Below are positions 9,543 through 20,588 of a stretch of 60,000 nucleotides of DNA, in pieces. Source of the DNA: Cristatella mucedo (taxonomy: Eukaryota > Bryozoa > Phylactolaemata > Cristatellidae); NCBI GenBank assembly GCA_009760855.2, contig WPIO01000014.1, positions 3,528,501 to 3,588,500 of the forward strand, in the 5' to 3' direction. The position numbers and the translations under genes are program-made. Each line of letters opens with the position of its first letter. Position 1 is the stretch's first letter. The notes under the pieces were generated by a model that saw only the letters and a list, made by a program, of their open reading frames with translations, made no database searches and had not been told where the DNA came from.

Positions 9543-9689
9543 CCGGAATGCAGACGGCTGGCCATCCGTCGGACGATCGGACGCACGGCTCAGGTTACTC
9601 AGAGTGTCGGTCTGCCCTAGCTCATGATAGTTCAGCAGCACGGCGAAAAGCCCACCAACCACGCAGGCAGCTGCGGCGTGCGCCGCCAT
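9543..9689 (-). CDS. Candidate first coding exon of a minus-strand gene (signal-peptide-like)
   Basis: The ATG at 9687-9689 has a good context (AAAATGGCG). The frame encodes 49 residues beginning MAAHAAAACVVGGLFAVLL, a plausible signal peptide or signal anchor. It reaches CGG|GTAAGC, a strong consensus splice donor (exon end 9543, phase 0). The surroundings are CpG-rich, as for a promoter. The frame stays open past the donor to 9315, so the exon end is a choice. No downstream exon was recognised to the left, and the region 7.0-8.1 kb there is repeats. The protein family is unknown. It could equally be a chance ORF in GC-rich DNA. Confidence 0.28.
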
Positions 9690-10029
9690 TTTGCCTTCGC
9701 TTACTCGTTTGACGAGGAATTTAGCAGACCTGGAAGGGTGTCAACAAAAATGATTTAACCAATGGCACCCAGAGCGAACGGCTTAGAGCGACGCGTGACT
9801 ACGCGAACACATGCAGGTGCTCCTAGGAGGACTTGTCCCTCTGGGCTGCTACAGATGCACTTTTTTGTCTATACACCGCGATGAGGACATTTTCGGCAGT
9901 GGCCCAGAGCTATCGCAGATACGGTTTTACTCCACCGTAGTTGAGCTCTTACTGCCTTTCTCTCAGCATGCCGCTCTCGTTCTGTATTGCTTCTCTGATC
10001 ATAACAGCAGCAAAGAAGACGGGCGCCAT

Positions 10030-10716
10030 CGTGAAAACCAGTCTTGACTTCTGTAACTCACTATTTGCAAGTCCTCCGGCCTGTGCAATAAGGCGCTTAC
10101 GTTTGGTGCAGAAATCTGCAGCTGCGCTTGTCTGTCTTTGGCATCGCAGTAAGATACTCGTCTTTGACGACCGATGTCCTCGGCTCGAGCCCAGCGGGAT
10201 ACTCAAGCACCTGAATAAAGATTAAGTTCGCTCTCATGGCGCTATGGAAATGATTATGTTCATATTTTTTCACCGCTTCTCACCGACCTGCTCCGGTTGC
10301 CTATCAAGCAGTGAATCTCCATCAAGCTTCTATCACTCACTTTTAGGTTCCTTAATTCTCAAGCTCTAGCCTACCCGAACTACTTCATGCCTGCTCTTCT
10401 GACTCGAGCTGTTTAGCCGTGCCACTAACTAACCTCAAATCCTTTGGAAACAATGCCTTCAGTTCGTATGCTTCTGAAGCCTGGAAATTACTTTCGACAA
10501 ACGTCTTGACATCCCCTCACTTGACGCCATTTTAAAACATGCAGATTAACGACGTGTTCCTCACAGCATTTGCAAGGTCCGTGTGAGTTGTCCTTTGTGT
10601 GGTTATAGGTGCTGAAAATTCGCATGTCATCACTAACCTGTTGACATGATTCCTTCAAAGCATTAGTCAAGTGCCTAGAAAGAGATTTAGCTCTCTTATG
10701 GTACTACACAAATGTC
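10030..10716 (+). mobile_element. Old, diverged LINE-A fragment
   Basis: Recognisable blocks: CTTGACTTCTGTAACTCACT (10044), GTGCAATAAGGCGCTTACG, CTTCTCACCGACCTGCTCC, CTCAAATCCTTTGGAAACAA, GAAGCCTGGAAATTACT, and a decayed 3' hairpin (AAGTGCC, AGAGA, TCTCT, GGTACTAC). The coding frame is lost. A SINE fragment is nested at 10153-10258. Confidence 0.75.
10153..10258 (+). mobile_element. SINE fragment nested in an old LINE-A copy
   Basis: It splits the LINE-A match between GCATCGCAGT (10141) and CACCGCTTCTCACC (10271). It shows a B-box-like CTCGGCTCGAGCCC followed by the hairpin tail CACCTGAATAAAGATTAAGTT and CTCATGGCGCTATGG. Order and sequence match the SINEs at 22.7, 43.6, 52.4 and 59.0 kb. Confidence 0.65.
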
Positions 10717-10719
10717 TCG

Positions 10720-11123
10720 TGATTTTTATTATATCGAATATCAGAGTTTCTGCGAGAGCATTGCAGAACGAAGTTCTGCAGTCTGGAGCCCCCGAAGAGC
10801 AAAAGCACATGCTGCGGCGTGTTCAAACAAAACTAAAAGACCGCTCGTTTGCTGACCGAGCGCTGGCATGCGACGCGCGAACGAAGGGCCGCCGGTTGTA
10901 CACTTGTCGTCGATCTGAAGGAGCCGAGCCGTAGCATGTCGAATCGAGGATTCCGGGTGTGCTTGCTGCTTTACCGAAAGCTACTGCAGCACCGAGCACA
11001 CGTTGCTGAGTTTCTTGAATTTATAGACCTATGCAGCAGTCGCATTTAGAGCTTAACTGTATGGCCGGAAGGCGTTGTTACGTAGCCTTAATAGATCAGA
11101 AAACGAGTATGGCCTTTGCATGG

Positions 11124-11170
<47 letters not shown>

Positions 11171-12190
11171 ATATTCAGGCTGGCCATGCACGCAGCCTCG
11201 TGAATAATTTAGCTAAAAACTTAGGTGGATGTCGCAGACGATTTCTTGATTGAAGGTTAAAAGACCCGGGTGATGGTCTCCAATAAACAATAAATTCGTT
11301 ACTTTGAGTATGCATTTATTGGCTCATAATAAGAAGAAGTTAAATGGCAGCAGGTTGTATACTTAGCATTCACATTGCCTTTGAGCACTTCACACGAGCA
11401 CACTTACTGCAAATGCGGCAATTTAAATCTTAATCGACCCCTTTTGTTTCTGCTATGCGAACTAAGGAACAGTAGGCAATCTCGGCAGCGGGCAAGTGTT
11501 TACTTTAGTAGCTGGACTTCTACAGATTTAATGAAGCCTCAATTGTGGTTTAATATAGCCAGCTCAATACACCGACCGACTGTGCAGGTCCCCATTTGAT
11601 TTCTGCCTGGCAGGAGTTCCGCAGGTCGCAACGGCTTGCTCATATGACGACGGCTCCTAGCACCGGTCTCTGAAAAATGCAGCTTTTAAAATCTAATCAC
11701 AATACGTATGTAACGAGTTAGTTAACAACAGCTAGCAATAAGTCAATCGCTATATTACGTTAATAACCTGTCATTACCTCCTTGTGCCCTGCCCATCCGG
11801 TTTACTGAGCCAGTCAGGTTCAAGAGAACACGAAGTACATCTTGACGTAAGGACGCTGTGAACTGGGCGCAGCAAGTAAAGAATGGGACAAGTTCTTTTA
11901 AAAAAGCAGAGGTCAGCATTGAATGATTAGGGGACCGTGGTGGATACTGCAGGCTTGTAATTATGCCATTAATTTTAAGCTGCTCAGTTGCAATATGTAG
12001 GTTTCGAGGATTGCCATTCGTTTATGTGGGGGAATGAAAAGTATTAATGATTGGCGGTCCACGTTCATCTCCTCTATTTCAGCATTTTTATCCTGGAATT
12101 TTTATTTTAGGCCTGAACAAATTGTTATTAAAAGCTATTCATTTATAAAAACAAAAACAAATAGCTAGACCCAGGAAGGCACCTTCGGGA
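10720..12190. other. Interval without a recognised gene
   Basis: A GC-rich patch (10.74-10.95 kb) with short ORFs on the plus strand, a (GA)n array at 11127-11168, then ordinary AT-rich sequence. No domain, RNA gene or splice-supported exon is seen. Confidence 0.4.
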
Positions 12191-12194
12191 GAGG

Positions 12195-12662
12195 TTTCAT
12201 CAGCTTCAGCCACAGTATTGGATTTCAAGGTGACAAATGAACTGAACTGCTCGGCTTGGCTTCTTCATACCTAGCTGAACTGATAAGCCAGTTCAAGCAT
12301 TCTCGCTCCCTCAGGAGGTCCTCTGTAGACAATAAATTAGCTGTTCTATTTCTTACGCCTAAAGACCATTGGCGACAGAAGCTTTTGCTCGGCAGGTTCT
12401 ACACTGTGGAACTCACTTCCAAAATTCTTACTCAATGACATCTACCCTCCTGCCGCCGACTGTGGCACATCCTTTCTAGCCGTCCTGAGCGCATACTTCC
12501 AAATACAACGTCGACTGCCTTCCTGATCCAGTTACTCTTCTCATTTTCTCTTCTTTGCGTGAGATAAAGTCTGTTGGCTACCGAGTGCGTACCGAAAGCC
12601 GCCCGGGCATTGCATGTGCTATAGACAACTCTCTAGCCTAACACCCACTTAGTCATTTTAGC
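12195..12662 (+). mobile_element. LINE-B fragment (RT C-terminus and 3' tail)
   Basis: An ORF at 12256-12438 reads SSYLAELISQFKHSRSLR and, after shifts, LLLGRFYTVELTSKIL. This is the C-terminal 'xYL..LI..y.psRsLRS' and 'W N S L P'-like region common to non-LTR RTs. The 3'UTR holds GTGAGATAAAGTCTGTTGGCTACC and CGTACCGAAAGCCGCC, and the tail GTGCTATAGACAACTCTC with AACACCCACTTAGTC. It is distinct from LINE-A and lacks its terminal hairpin. Copies at 26.5 (-), 48.0 and 49.8 kb support one family. Confidence 0.65.
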
Positions 12663-12832
12663 TTTTTTTAAGTTAAAGACGGAAATATATTAATACTAGC
12701 CAGCCTTTATTTGGGACTGTAAAAATTAAGAAATGAACGAGCGCTATTTACTTTCAGTCCATCAAATTTAGCTTGAGATTGATAAAAATGCCACAGTGCA
12801 AGGGAAAAATCCTACTGTCTTCAGTGAGCGAA

Positions 12833-12834
<2 letters not shown>

Positions 12835-12920
<86 letters not shown>
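12835..12920. repeat. (GA)n microsatellite
   Basis: About 86 bases of uninterrupted GA. It is the longest such array in the window. Confidence 0.98.
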
Positions 12921-12921
<1 letters not shown>

Positions 12922-13391
12922 AAGGTAGACAGCTAGACAGACAAGCCCACCAAGATACCTTGGCAAGCTTTTCGTCAGAAGGGCTACTAAATCTGTCTTA
13001 GCTAGCGCATGACATTGGGGTGGCCTAGAGCATAAAGGCCATATATGAAATGAGTCGCCAGACAGCCTTCTAGAGCGCCTTTCAGGACTCAGGACGCTCG
13101 TATATATACACAAGTCATAGTGGCACATTTTAGCTCTGGAACATATGTGTGAACGTATTTATTAAATGTATATATTTATTTATACCCGTGTATGGTACTA
13201 ATCCTGTCAAATTATAAGCGTATACAGCGTATATATGCAAGTATACATAATTATAAGTATACTTTAAGGTGGTTATACTTACAGGCCGGTAGTCATATGA
13301 TCTTGGACTTACTTTGGTCTTGGCATAGTCATGTGATCGGTCGATTTGCTTACAGAATCAGAAGAAACATGCCCACCAATGGCACGGAGGA
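12921..13391. other. Interval without a recognised gene
   Basis: Ordinary sequence after the (GA)n array. It turns AT-rich from 13.14 kb, with several TATATA and TTATAAGTATAC stretches. Nothing else is seen. Confidence 0.4.
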
Positions 13392-13546
13392 ATAATATTT
13401 GCATTTATAAGAGCGAGAACCCAGTCATTTCTAAGAAAGGGCTTTGCTGATGGGCTAAAGAGACTTTAACATATGCATATATAAGAGCAATAACTCAGCT
13501 ATTTCCGAGGATGGACTTTGTAGACGGGCTTAATAGATTTTAGGAC
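13392..13546 (+). repeat. Diverged tandem duplication, two units of about 77 bases
   Basis: The first unit (ATTTGCATTTATAAGAGCGAG ... GGGCTTTGCTGATGGGCTAA) is followed directly by a similar unit (ATATGCATATATAAGAGCAAT ... GGACTTTGTAGACGGGCTTAA). Both contain TATAAGAGC, a TATA-like element, at the same offset. Confidence 0.7.
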
Positions 13547-13549
13547 GAA

Positions 13550-14700
13550 TTGAGACGACTTTCCGAATCAAGCTACGATCTCGCGTATTTTGGATAAGGG
13601 CAAGAGCTATTTAGTCGTGGGTGCGGCTCAGGCCCTCTGCCGCAAGTGAGGTCGGCGCGTCACTGACGCAGTTCTCGACACCGCATTAGCCAAATAGGAT
13701 TCTACAATGCCAAGCTTGGTTAAGTTTTTTGTCTGACCGATTACCTAATACGCAAGAAAACTAAATAAATTGCCGAGCTTCTGAGCATATCCGCTTCCAA
13801 CGCATCAACTCTTTCTCACGGCTGGTTTGAGAAATTAATGACCGGTCGTCAGTTTAACGGAGTCGAGATGCACGGGGAAGGCGGCTTTGCAAAAGCAGAC
13901 GCGAGCAGACGCTGCGCTTCCGGATCTTCGCCAAAAAAATATCGTCGCAGTCTCACCACGCCAGAGACGTATACAACGTGGACCAGCCAGGCAGGCCTCT
14001 TCTTGCGTCTGGCACAAAATCGCGCCTTTGCTAGGGGGAGCTGCTGTAGGGAAATAAAAGGGACAGGGCCAGCTTTAAATGTGACTCTCGCTTCAAATGC
14101 TACGGAAGACCACAAAACCGAGCTGCCATCGATCGGCCATGCTGCGGCAAAGCATGGAGGGCTTCCGAACAAAAATGTGGGCGAGCAGTACGGGTCGCTG
14201 TACCGTATACTCAGCCGACCTGAAACGACTCTCTCAAGCTGAATTTGCCTATACATAATTGCAGCAGTTACACTCGGTATTTCCTGAGCTTTATTTTCAG
14301 TATCTTTTATAATGCATAAACATCCACCATTGTACTGAGAGCGTGGGCTGGACCCCGGACGAGGATGCCACCTCGTCTTCTGCACCCAGCTTTGCTCTGT
14401 TCCAGTAGGCATCGAAGCAACCAAAAGAGCTAAAGCTCCGCTGAAGACATTTTCGAATAGCTGCCTAACAATTGAAATCACTATGGATGGAAACATCCGG
14501 TGGAGAGCTACTGGCAGACGTGGATACCCATGAGTTTGAGCGGGAGCTACCGGTCGTCGACTGGGGGAGGGTAGGGGGAACAGAGCTAAACAATGATGGC
14601 GTGTCGAATCACGTGACAGCCGGAATCCCCCCCTTCGGTCACGTTCTCAGAAAACCTAAAATAATGAAGAAAAATAATTTCAGAGCAGAATAAATTTGGT
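13550..14700. other. CpG-containing interval with opposing long ORFs, no recognised gene
   Basis: Long frames are open on both strands (13838-14242 plus, 13849-14496 minus, 215 codons), but neither shows a domain. Their near-coincidence suggests low stop-codon density in GC-rich DNA. A single-copy exon cannot be excluded. Confidence 0.3.
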
Positions 14701-15006
14701 AAAGCGTACGAGTAACGCATTCTGAGTATCTTTGCACAGGTAAGATTTTGTTATGTTTCATCGTTAATGAAAAAATCAAAATCTCCATGCCATCATAGGT
14801 TCAAGAAGTTTCACTTTCATGCGTCAGCGGAGATTATGCATTAAGCCCGCCAAAAAATGGTTGGTTTGAAAAGTTTCTATGAACCTAAAGAGTTTATGCA
14901 TTGAGAGAGGATGCATATGGAGAGGTTTGACTGTACTATATGTTACACAAACTACAAAACACACACATGTATGTATACATAATCAGCTAATATATATGTT
15001 CTATAT

Positions 15007-15037
<31 letters not shown>

Positions 15038-16720
15038 ATATATATATATTATCAACCTAAATAGTTTCAAATGAGTCTGTTAGTGCGTACGTAAGTACGT
15101 AGCACACAAGTGGCCGAAATCGTTTTTGTGTCTTGCTCTTTGTGATATTTACAATACTCCTACGACGGTTCAACCGTACAAGCGCTACATCAGGAAAGGC
15201 AACTTATTCCCACAGTTGAAATTGACCATAAAACTTTGCATTTATGCATGAAATAATGACAACAAGGCTTCTGATCGGCGGAATTTTTAATTGTGTATTA
15301 AAACGGTGTGCTGACCGAAGTAGCCTGTCTTACTGACAATCTGCCGGTCGAGGTGTAATGTGGCTGAGGTTTTGTGAAGATATAGTCTTAAGTGAACGTT
15401 CTTTCATTTTCAAGCTGCATATATTGTATCCGCGAACAATCTTGAGTACACGCTCGTATACTACATAATTAGGGCATTACTATGTACACTACAGTGTACT
15501 TGCATATACAAGAGTATATATATATATATATATATATATATACGTTTGTATATACAAATCTACTTGTATATGCATTTTTTAAGCGCACAAACTAAGCAGG
15601 TATTTGTGGCCTTTACTGGTTCCTTGATAGAAAGTTCACATTCTATGCACCATCTCACTCATTGAAAACTATTTACCCTTTAAAAATTCGAATTGCTAGC
15701 AGATATTGTGTATTTTTTGGTTGGGTTAGGTTTAATTTTGACCGTTTGCTTTTAGCCTATCTAGCTAGTGTATATAATACAAAGCGGTTGTTAGACAATT
15801 AATAAATTAAAAACACTGGCAGTAGGGGTAGCGTCATGTTTATTCCAGCAAAGTCCGGGGAGCAAATTGTAACATTAAATGCAAGTTTCGGGGGATGAGG
15901 ATAATTTTGAACATAATGTAGAGGTTATAAAGAAAAGGGGAGTAGGCAATGTGCTGTAGCGGGAAAGAGGCTTGGAAAATGAAAGCAACTATCACTAATC
16001 GAAAATGCTAAAGCTCAGCAGTAGAACGATCGCTTGGTCAAAGTGAGGTGCTGCGATCAATCCTCCGCGTCTCCAATGCTGCTTTTTAGTAAGAAACTTA
16101 AAGATAATTATTTTCAACATAAAATATTGAAGCAGTTAAATTATTTACCAGGATTGTTTATTATGATACTAATGATTTTGCTACTAACTGACAGTGCATT
16201 GGAGTGGTCATAAATGCATTTCCGGAAAAGGCAGTAAGACTATACTGTCTGTCTCTGATATCTGCTGGGTGAGCTTCTCCGGACCCGGGCTCCGGAAACT
16301 TTGCAAGCGCACGTCTAACGAAAGAAATAGACCGGCATTACTTGTGCTCGCAGCTTATGTGCAATTCATGCTGAGCCATTACTATGGTATTGTTGCCCTT
16401 ACGGTAGCCCAGAGCTGGCGGTCTGTATGCGGCTATGAATTATTCACCGACTCTGCACATACAGTTTCTATTTTCTATTTGAATCATTAACTTTCATTTA
16501 GCTGTGAGAGCGGCATTTAAAGCATATTGTGTCATGGAATCTTACGGACGTTTAGATTTGAGTAGATTTAGGCATGTGGAGTAAGTAGACAACATATTGG
16601 TGCACGACACGCTACGGTCGGGAGGAAACTTAACATAAAAACAACGTCCTAACTTGGAATGTCACGAGCACTGGGCAGTTAGTGTCAACGTGAACTGCGT
16701 TTTCTTCAGTTCGCAGCATG
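14701..16720. other. AT-rich interval with TA microsatellites
   Basis: (TA)n stretches lie at 15007-15048 (interrupted) and 15512-15541. The rest is non-repetitive. No gene or RNA is recognised, and the 98-codon frame at 16194 has no motif. Confidence 0.45.
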
Positions 16721-16725
16721 GCTTA

Positions 16726-16787
16726 GGCATTTCGTAAGGCGCTTAGTGCTAGCATTATGTGAGTTATCAGGTTCAATTCCCGGTGCC
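16726..16787 (+). repeat. tRNA-like SINE head (degenerate)
   Basis: GGCATT at 16726 can pair with GGTGCC ending at 16787, using two G-T pairs. A B-box GGTTCAATTCC lies at 16770-16780. At 62 bases it is too short for a tRNA and has no anticodon arm, so it is a pol III-type SINE promoter rather than a tRNA gene. A LINE-A-type hairpin tail lies 235 bases downstream. Confidence 0.45.
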
Positions 16788-17019
16788 TTTAGTAAATTCA
16801 GCCTTATACTGCACCCGTGACTGCTCCAGCAGCCTCATAACTGTCCCAACCCGTAGGTATGAAGTGCATTTAGTTCATTCCTGAAAACTTTTATTTAATT
16901 TTATAAAAAATTTTTCCACTTTTATTTTGTACTGAGTAGCTGCAGAAACTGATTATCTGTTTTGTAAGCACGCTTACTGGCTGTACAGATATGTCTTGAC
17001 CACTTCCTTTTTCCGCGTA

Positions 17020-17095
17020 TGTAAAGTACCCGGAAAAAGATTAATTCTCTTAGGTGCTGTACAAACGTCTCACTATAACAATTTTTATTATTCCG
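17020..17095 (+). mobile_element. Isolated hairpin tail of LINE-A/SINE type
   Basis: Reads ATGTAAAGTACCCGGAAAAAG, ATTAATTCTCTTAGGTGCTG and ends near ATTATT. It is a diverged copy of the shared 3' tail, probably the end of the tRNA-like element that starts near 16.73 kb. Confidence 0.5.
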
Positions 17096-17099
17096 TGCA

Positions 17100-18005
17100 A
17101 TTATGCCTATTGCTGCCTATATTATTTAATTTTAGAACAACCCACCAGGCATTGTGTTCACTTCCTTAGTGGAATGCACGGCTGAGCACTAGTTTCGGCA
17201 AGGTCATGCTCTAATCAGCAGCCTAGCACTAAAGTGCTCTGACATTGTACCAAACTACTTCTTGTCCACTTCTTACCTGCAGGCACTAGCAGGTGGCTAT
17301 GCTCAGCCCTTGCTTTGGCCACCGGTCAGGTAACATCTATGCCCCTACGTTACACTTGCTAGTTTCCAACGCCAACTGCAGTTTGGAGACTTGCTGAAAT
17401 TAGCGGTGGTTAACATTTTACCCTTGGCACCATAGGCTTCCTCTTTCAGCTCCGGATTCCAAGCAGCCACATCCTCGACCCATGCATTATGAGGCACGCA
17501 GAGAAAGATCAGATTGTTCTGCTCGCACAGTGAGCTCAGCCGTTCGCTCAGCACTAACCTTTCGCTATTGTGTGAATGTAAGGCAAGATTCTCCCTTTCA
17601 TCTTGGACGTCCACTGTGCCATGGCACCTATCCACGGCTGCTATTGTATCGTGACCCGTACCGTGGTGACCCACCACCCCTTCGTTCTCCATAGTCGAAA
17701 GAAACTGGCAGACCGGGCTCGTACAATTGTCGCTCTCGAGTGCTAGGACAAGGACGCATATGGCAGCCTCTGCATTCAAGGAAGTCTGCCGTGCTCGGTC
17801 CACCACGGCAGGGTCAAGTGTCAGCGTCTTCGAAAGAAAATCTCTGTCGGCACCTGGGATGCTGACTGCACTCGTGCTACCGATGCTAGCACTTCTCTTT
17901 CAGCTTCCTTCTCTTTCCTCACTTTCTTTCTCCTTCTTCTTCTCCTCCTCCTTCTTCTTCTCCTCCTCCTTCTTCTTCGAGAGAGGACGGGAGAGGGAGA
18001 GAAAC
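17100..18005. other. Interval without a recognised gene, with a pyrimidine repeat
   Basis: Contains a 153-codon minus-strand frame (17345-17806) with no recognised domain and a CTTCTTCTCCTCCTC tandem repeat at about 17933-17980, just before a LINE-A copy. Confidence 0.35.
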
Positions 18006-18009
18006 AACG

Positions 18010-19996
18010 TGGCTCCACCGGCCTCGAACTGTCGCACCCAGATTAGTTCCTTGCCTGATGATGCTTGTGATGATATAGCCGATCGCTTCTCTCGATTCTT
18101 TGTCCAGAAGATAGACAAGATCAGGGAGTCCATCCCTGCGATGACAACATCCCCCTAGAATGCTGTCCCCCGATTCCTGGCTGCACCTCAATGTCTACAT
18201 TTAAGCAGGTCACTAGTGATCTCGTCCTGAAGTTCATATCCCAATCAAAGAAGACAACAAGTCCTTTGGACCCTATTCCCACGGTCCTACTCCTACTTTG
18301 CATTGATCTGCTGCTGCCACTTATAAATAACATCATTAATATGTCATTAGCCTCAGGTCATGTCCCAGCACCTTTCAAATTTGCTGTAGTCAGGCCATTT
18401 CTCAAGAAAGCGACACTAGACCAAGAGAACTTGAGCAACTACCGCCCAGTCCCCCTTCTACCATTCCTATCGAAGACACTGGAACGTGTCGTGGCGGACC
18501 AGCTGAACTCATATATTGAAACTTCAAACCTTGCTAGTAAGTTTTAGTCTGGCTTTAGAGCTAATCACTCCACAGAACCAGCATTGCTTAGGGTGTACAA
18601 CGACCTGCTTAGGTATGCAGGCATAGGTAGAGTACCTCTGCTTGTTTTGCTTGATCTTTCGGCAGCTATTGATACTATCGATCACCAAGTTCATCTAGAG
18701 TGCCTCTCATCTCGCCTGGGCATCACTGGCACTGCTCTGCAATGGCTCAGGTCATACCTCAGTGGGAGACTCCTGAGTATTGACGTGAATGGACAAAGAT
18801 CATCCGAGGTACCTCTGAAATACGGGGTACCTCAGGGCTCCATGCTAGGTCCGGGTCTTTTCACGGTTTATATTCTCCCTCTTGCTGATGGGACTGCCAA
18901 GCACAATCTAGGCTTACACTTCTATGCGGATGACATTCAGTTGTACCTTTGCTTTGATCCCTCCCAGCCTTCGAGCACCTCGAATTCTCTCAACTCCCTT
19001 GCTGCATGTATTGACGACACCGCACATGGATGGCAGCAAATTTTCTTAAACTGAACGCTGATAAAACTAACTTATTAGTTATGGGCAAACCCAGTGTGAT
19101 TCAGAAATTGGAAAGGCCAGCGCTCATAACGGGCTCTGCCAGCATACCTCCTGTTGAATCAGCTCGAAATCTAGGTGTCATGTTCCAAAGTGACCTTTCG
19201 TTAGACGACCAAATCAGCTCCACAATCAAGTCTGCATACTTTCAGCTACATAACATTGCTAAAATTCGGGCTTGTTTAGATAAGGATACCACGTCTAAGT
19301 TGGTCCATGCATTCATGACATCTCGTCTTGACTTCTGTAACTCACTGCTTGCTGGCCTACCGGCATGTGCAATCAGGTGCTTACAGCTGGTGCAAAACTC
19401 TGCAGCTAGGCTTGTGTGTCGTGAGCGTCGCAGTCGCCACTTCTCGCCGACCTGCACTGGCTACCGGTCAAGCAACGGATCGACTTCAAGGCTTTGTCGC
19501 TCACTTTTAGGTCACTTCATTCTTTGGCTCCAGCCTATCTCACAGATCTACTCCATCACCAGGCCAGGCATGGATGGTAACTCCCGCTTTTCGGAATCCA
19601 GCAGTTTACCAATACATCGTACAAACCTCAAATCCTTTGGAGATCATGAATTTAGTTCGTGTGCTCCCAAAGCCTGGAACTCCCTCCCGACTTGCGTCAC
19701 AACATCCCCTGACTTGACCACGTTTAAAAAGAACTTAGAAACACACCTATTTAGGACAGCATTTAGTGGGTCCCTGTGATTCGTCCTTCGTGTGCTTATG
19801 CATGCTGACACTGTGCAGGCTGCTACTAACCACACTTGCATGCTGACCCTATGCATGTCACCCCTAACCATGTTGTTCATGATGTTTATCAAGCATGATA
19901 TCACTCACTATTCAATCGCGTTTCCCTTTGCAGCAAATGTAAAGCACATAGAAAGAGATCGAGTTCTCCGAGGACTTGCTTTATCAAATGCATTAT
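18010..19996 (+). mobile_element. LINE-A copy, RT domain to 3' end, frameshifted
   Basis: The longest contiguous LINE-A sense copy. Frames 18191-18547 and 18584-19054 are in the same frame, separated only by a TAG at 18545-18547. They carry the RT palm: LSNYRPVPLLPFLSKTLER, LLVLLDLSAAIDTIDH, YGVPQGSMLGP and FYADDIQLYL (active-site codons 18923-18934). A shift near 19025-19040 moves to the frame 19030-19779, which holds the thumb and C-terminal region (RNLGVMFQSDLSLDDQI, TSRLDFCNSLLAGLPACAI). It ends in the 3'UTR, a decayed hairpin and ATT repeats. The endonuclease domain is absent (5' truncation). Sequence features place it in the L2/CR1 group of non-LTR retrotransposons. It cannot be active. 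Confidence 0.93.
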
Positions 19997-20003
19997 TATT
20001 GTT

Positions 20004-20492
20004 ATCAAAAGCTCGTCAGCATAGCAGCCATGCATTTCTGATGGTGTGATGGGGCATGATGGCAAATTATGCATACTGATGCTGCTCGAATGACTTGCTG
20101 AACGTGGCTTACAAGTGGACAGGTCTAGTGTGTACCAGGGTTTAAATAAGGAGTAAGTAAGTCACAGTTGGAATAGATGAACTTGCCACTTTATGAGCAG
20201 GTGGATTATATATGAGCAGGCGGTGCTTAGATCGGGTTGTAGTGGAATTATTCTTGCAGTAGGTTTAGGAAGTTGCAGGGTTGACTTACGAATGTGAGGC
20301 AGCACCTTCTTTCTGTCTAACGTTTCAATATTTCTTTGAGGATGTTGAGTGCTATATAAGTGTGGCTGACACCTCAGTGTAATATCTTTTCATCGTGTAT
20401 GTGGAGCTGTGCAAAGAAATTGTTTTGCAAATTCCTCTGAATTCTGTCTTTTCAGAACTGTTAAGTATTACAGGTTCACGAGCACATATACT

Positions 20493-20588
<96 letters not shown>

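Noticed and set aside
13849-14496. 215-codon minus-strand ORF as a host exon
   Set aside because: No domain, no clear splice sites, and an overlapping long ORF on the other strand. Low stop density in GC-rich DNA is a sufficient explanation.
16726-16787. Functional tRNA gene
   Set aside because: Acceptor-like ends and a B-box exist, but the unit is about 10 bases too short and lacks an anticodon arm. A SINE head is more likely.
17345-17806. 153-codon minus-strand ORF as a gene
   Set aside because: No recognisable motif or splice context. It sits between a SINE tail and a LINE copy. Left as unexplained sequence.
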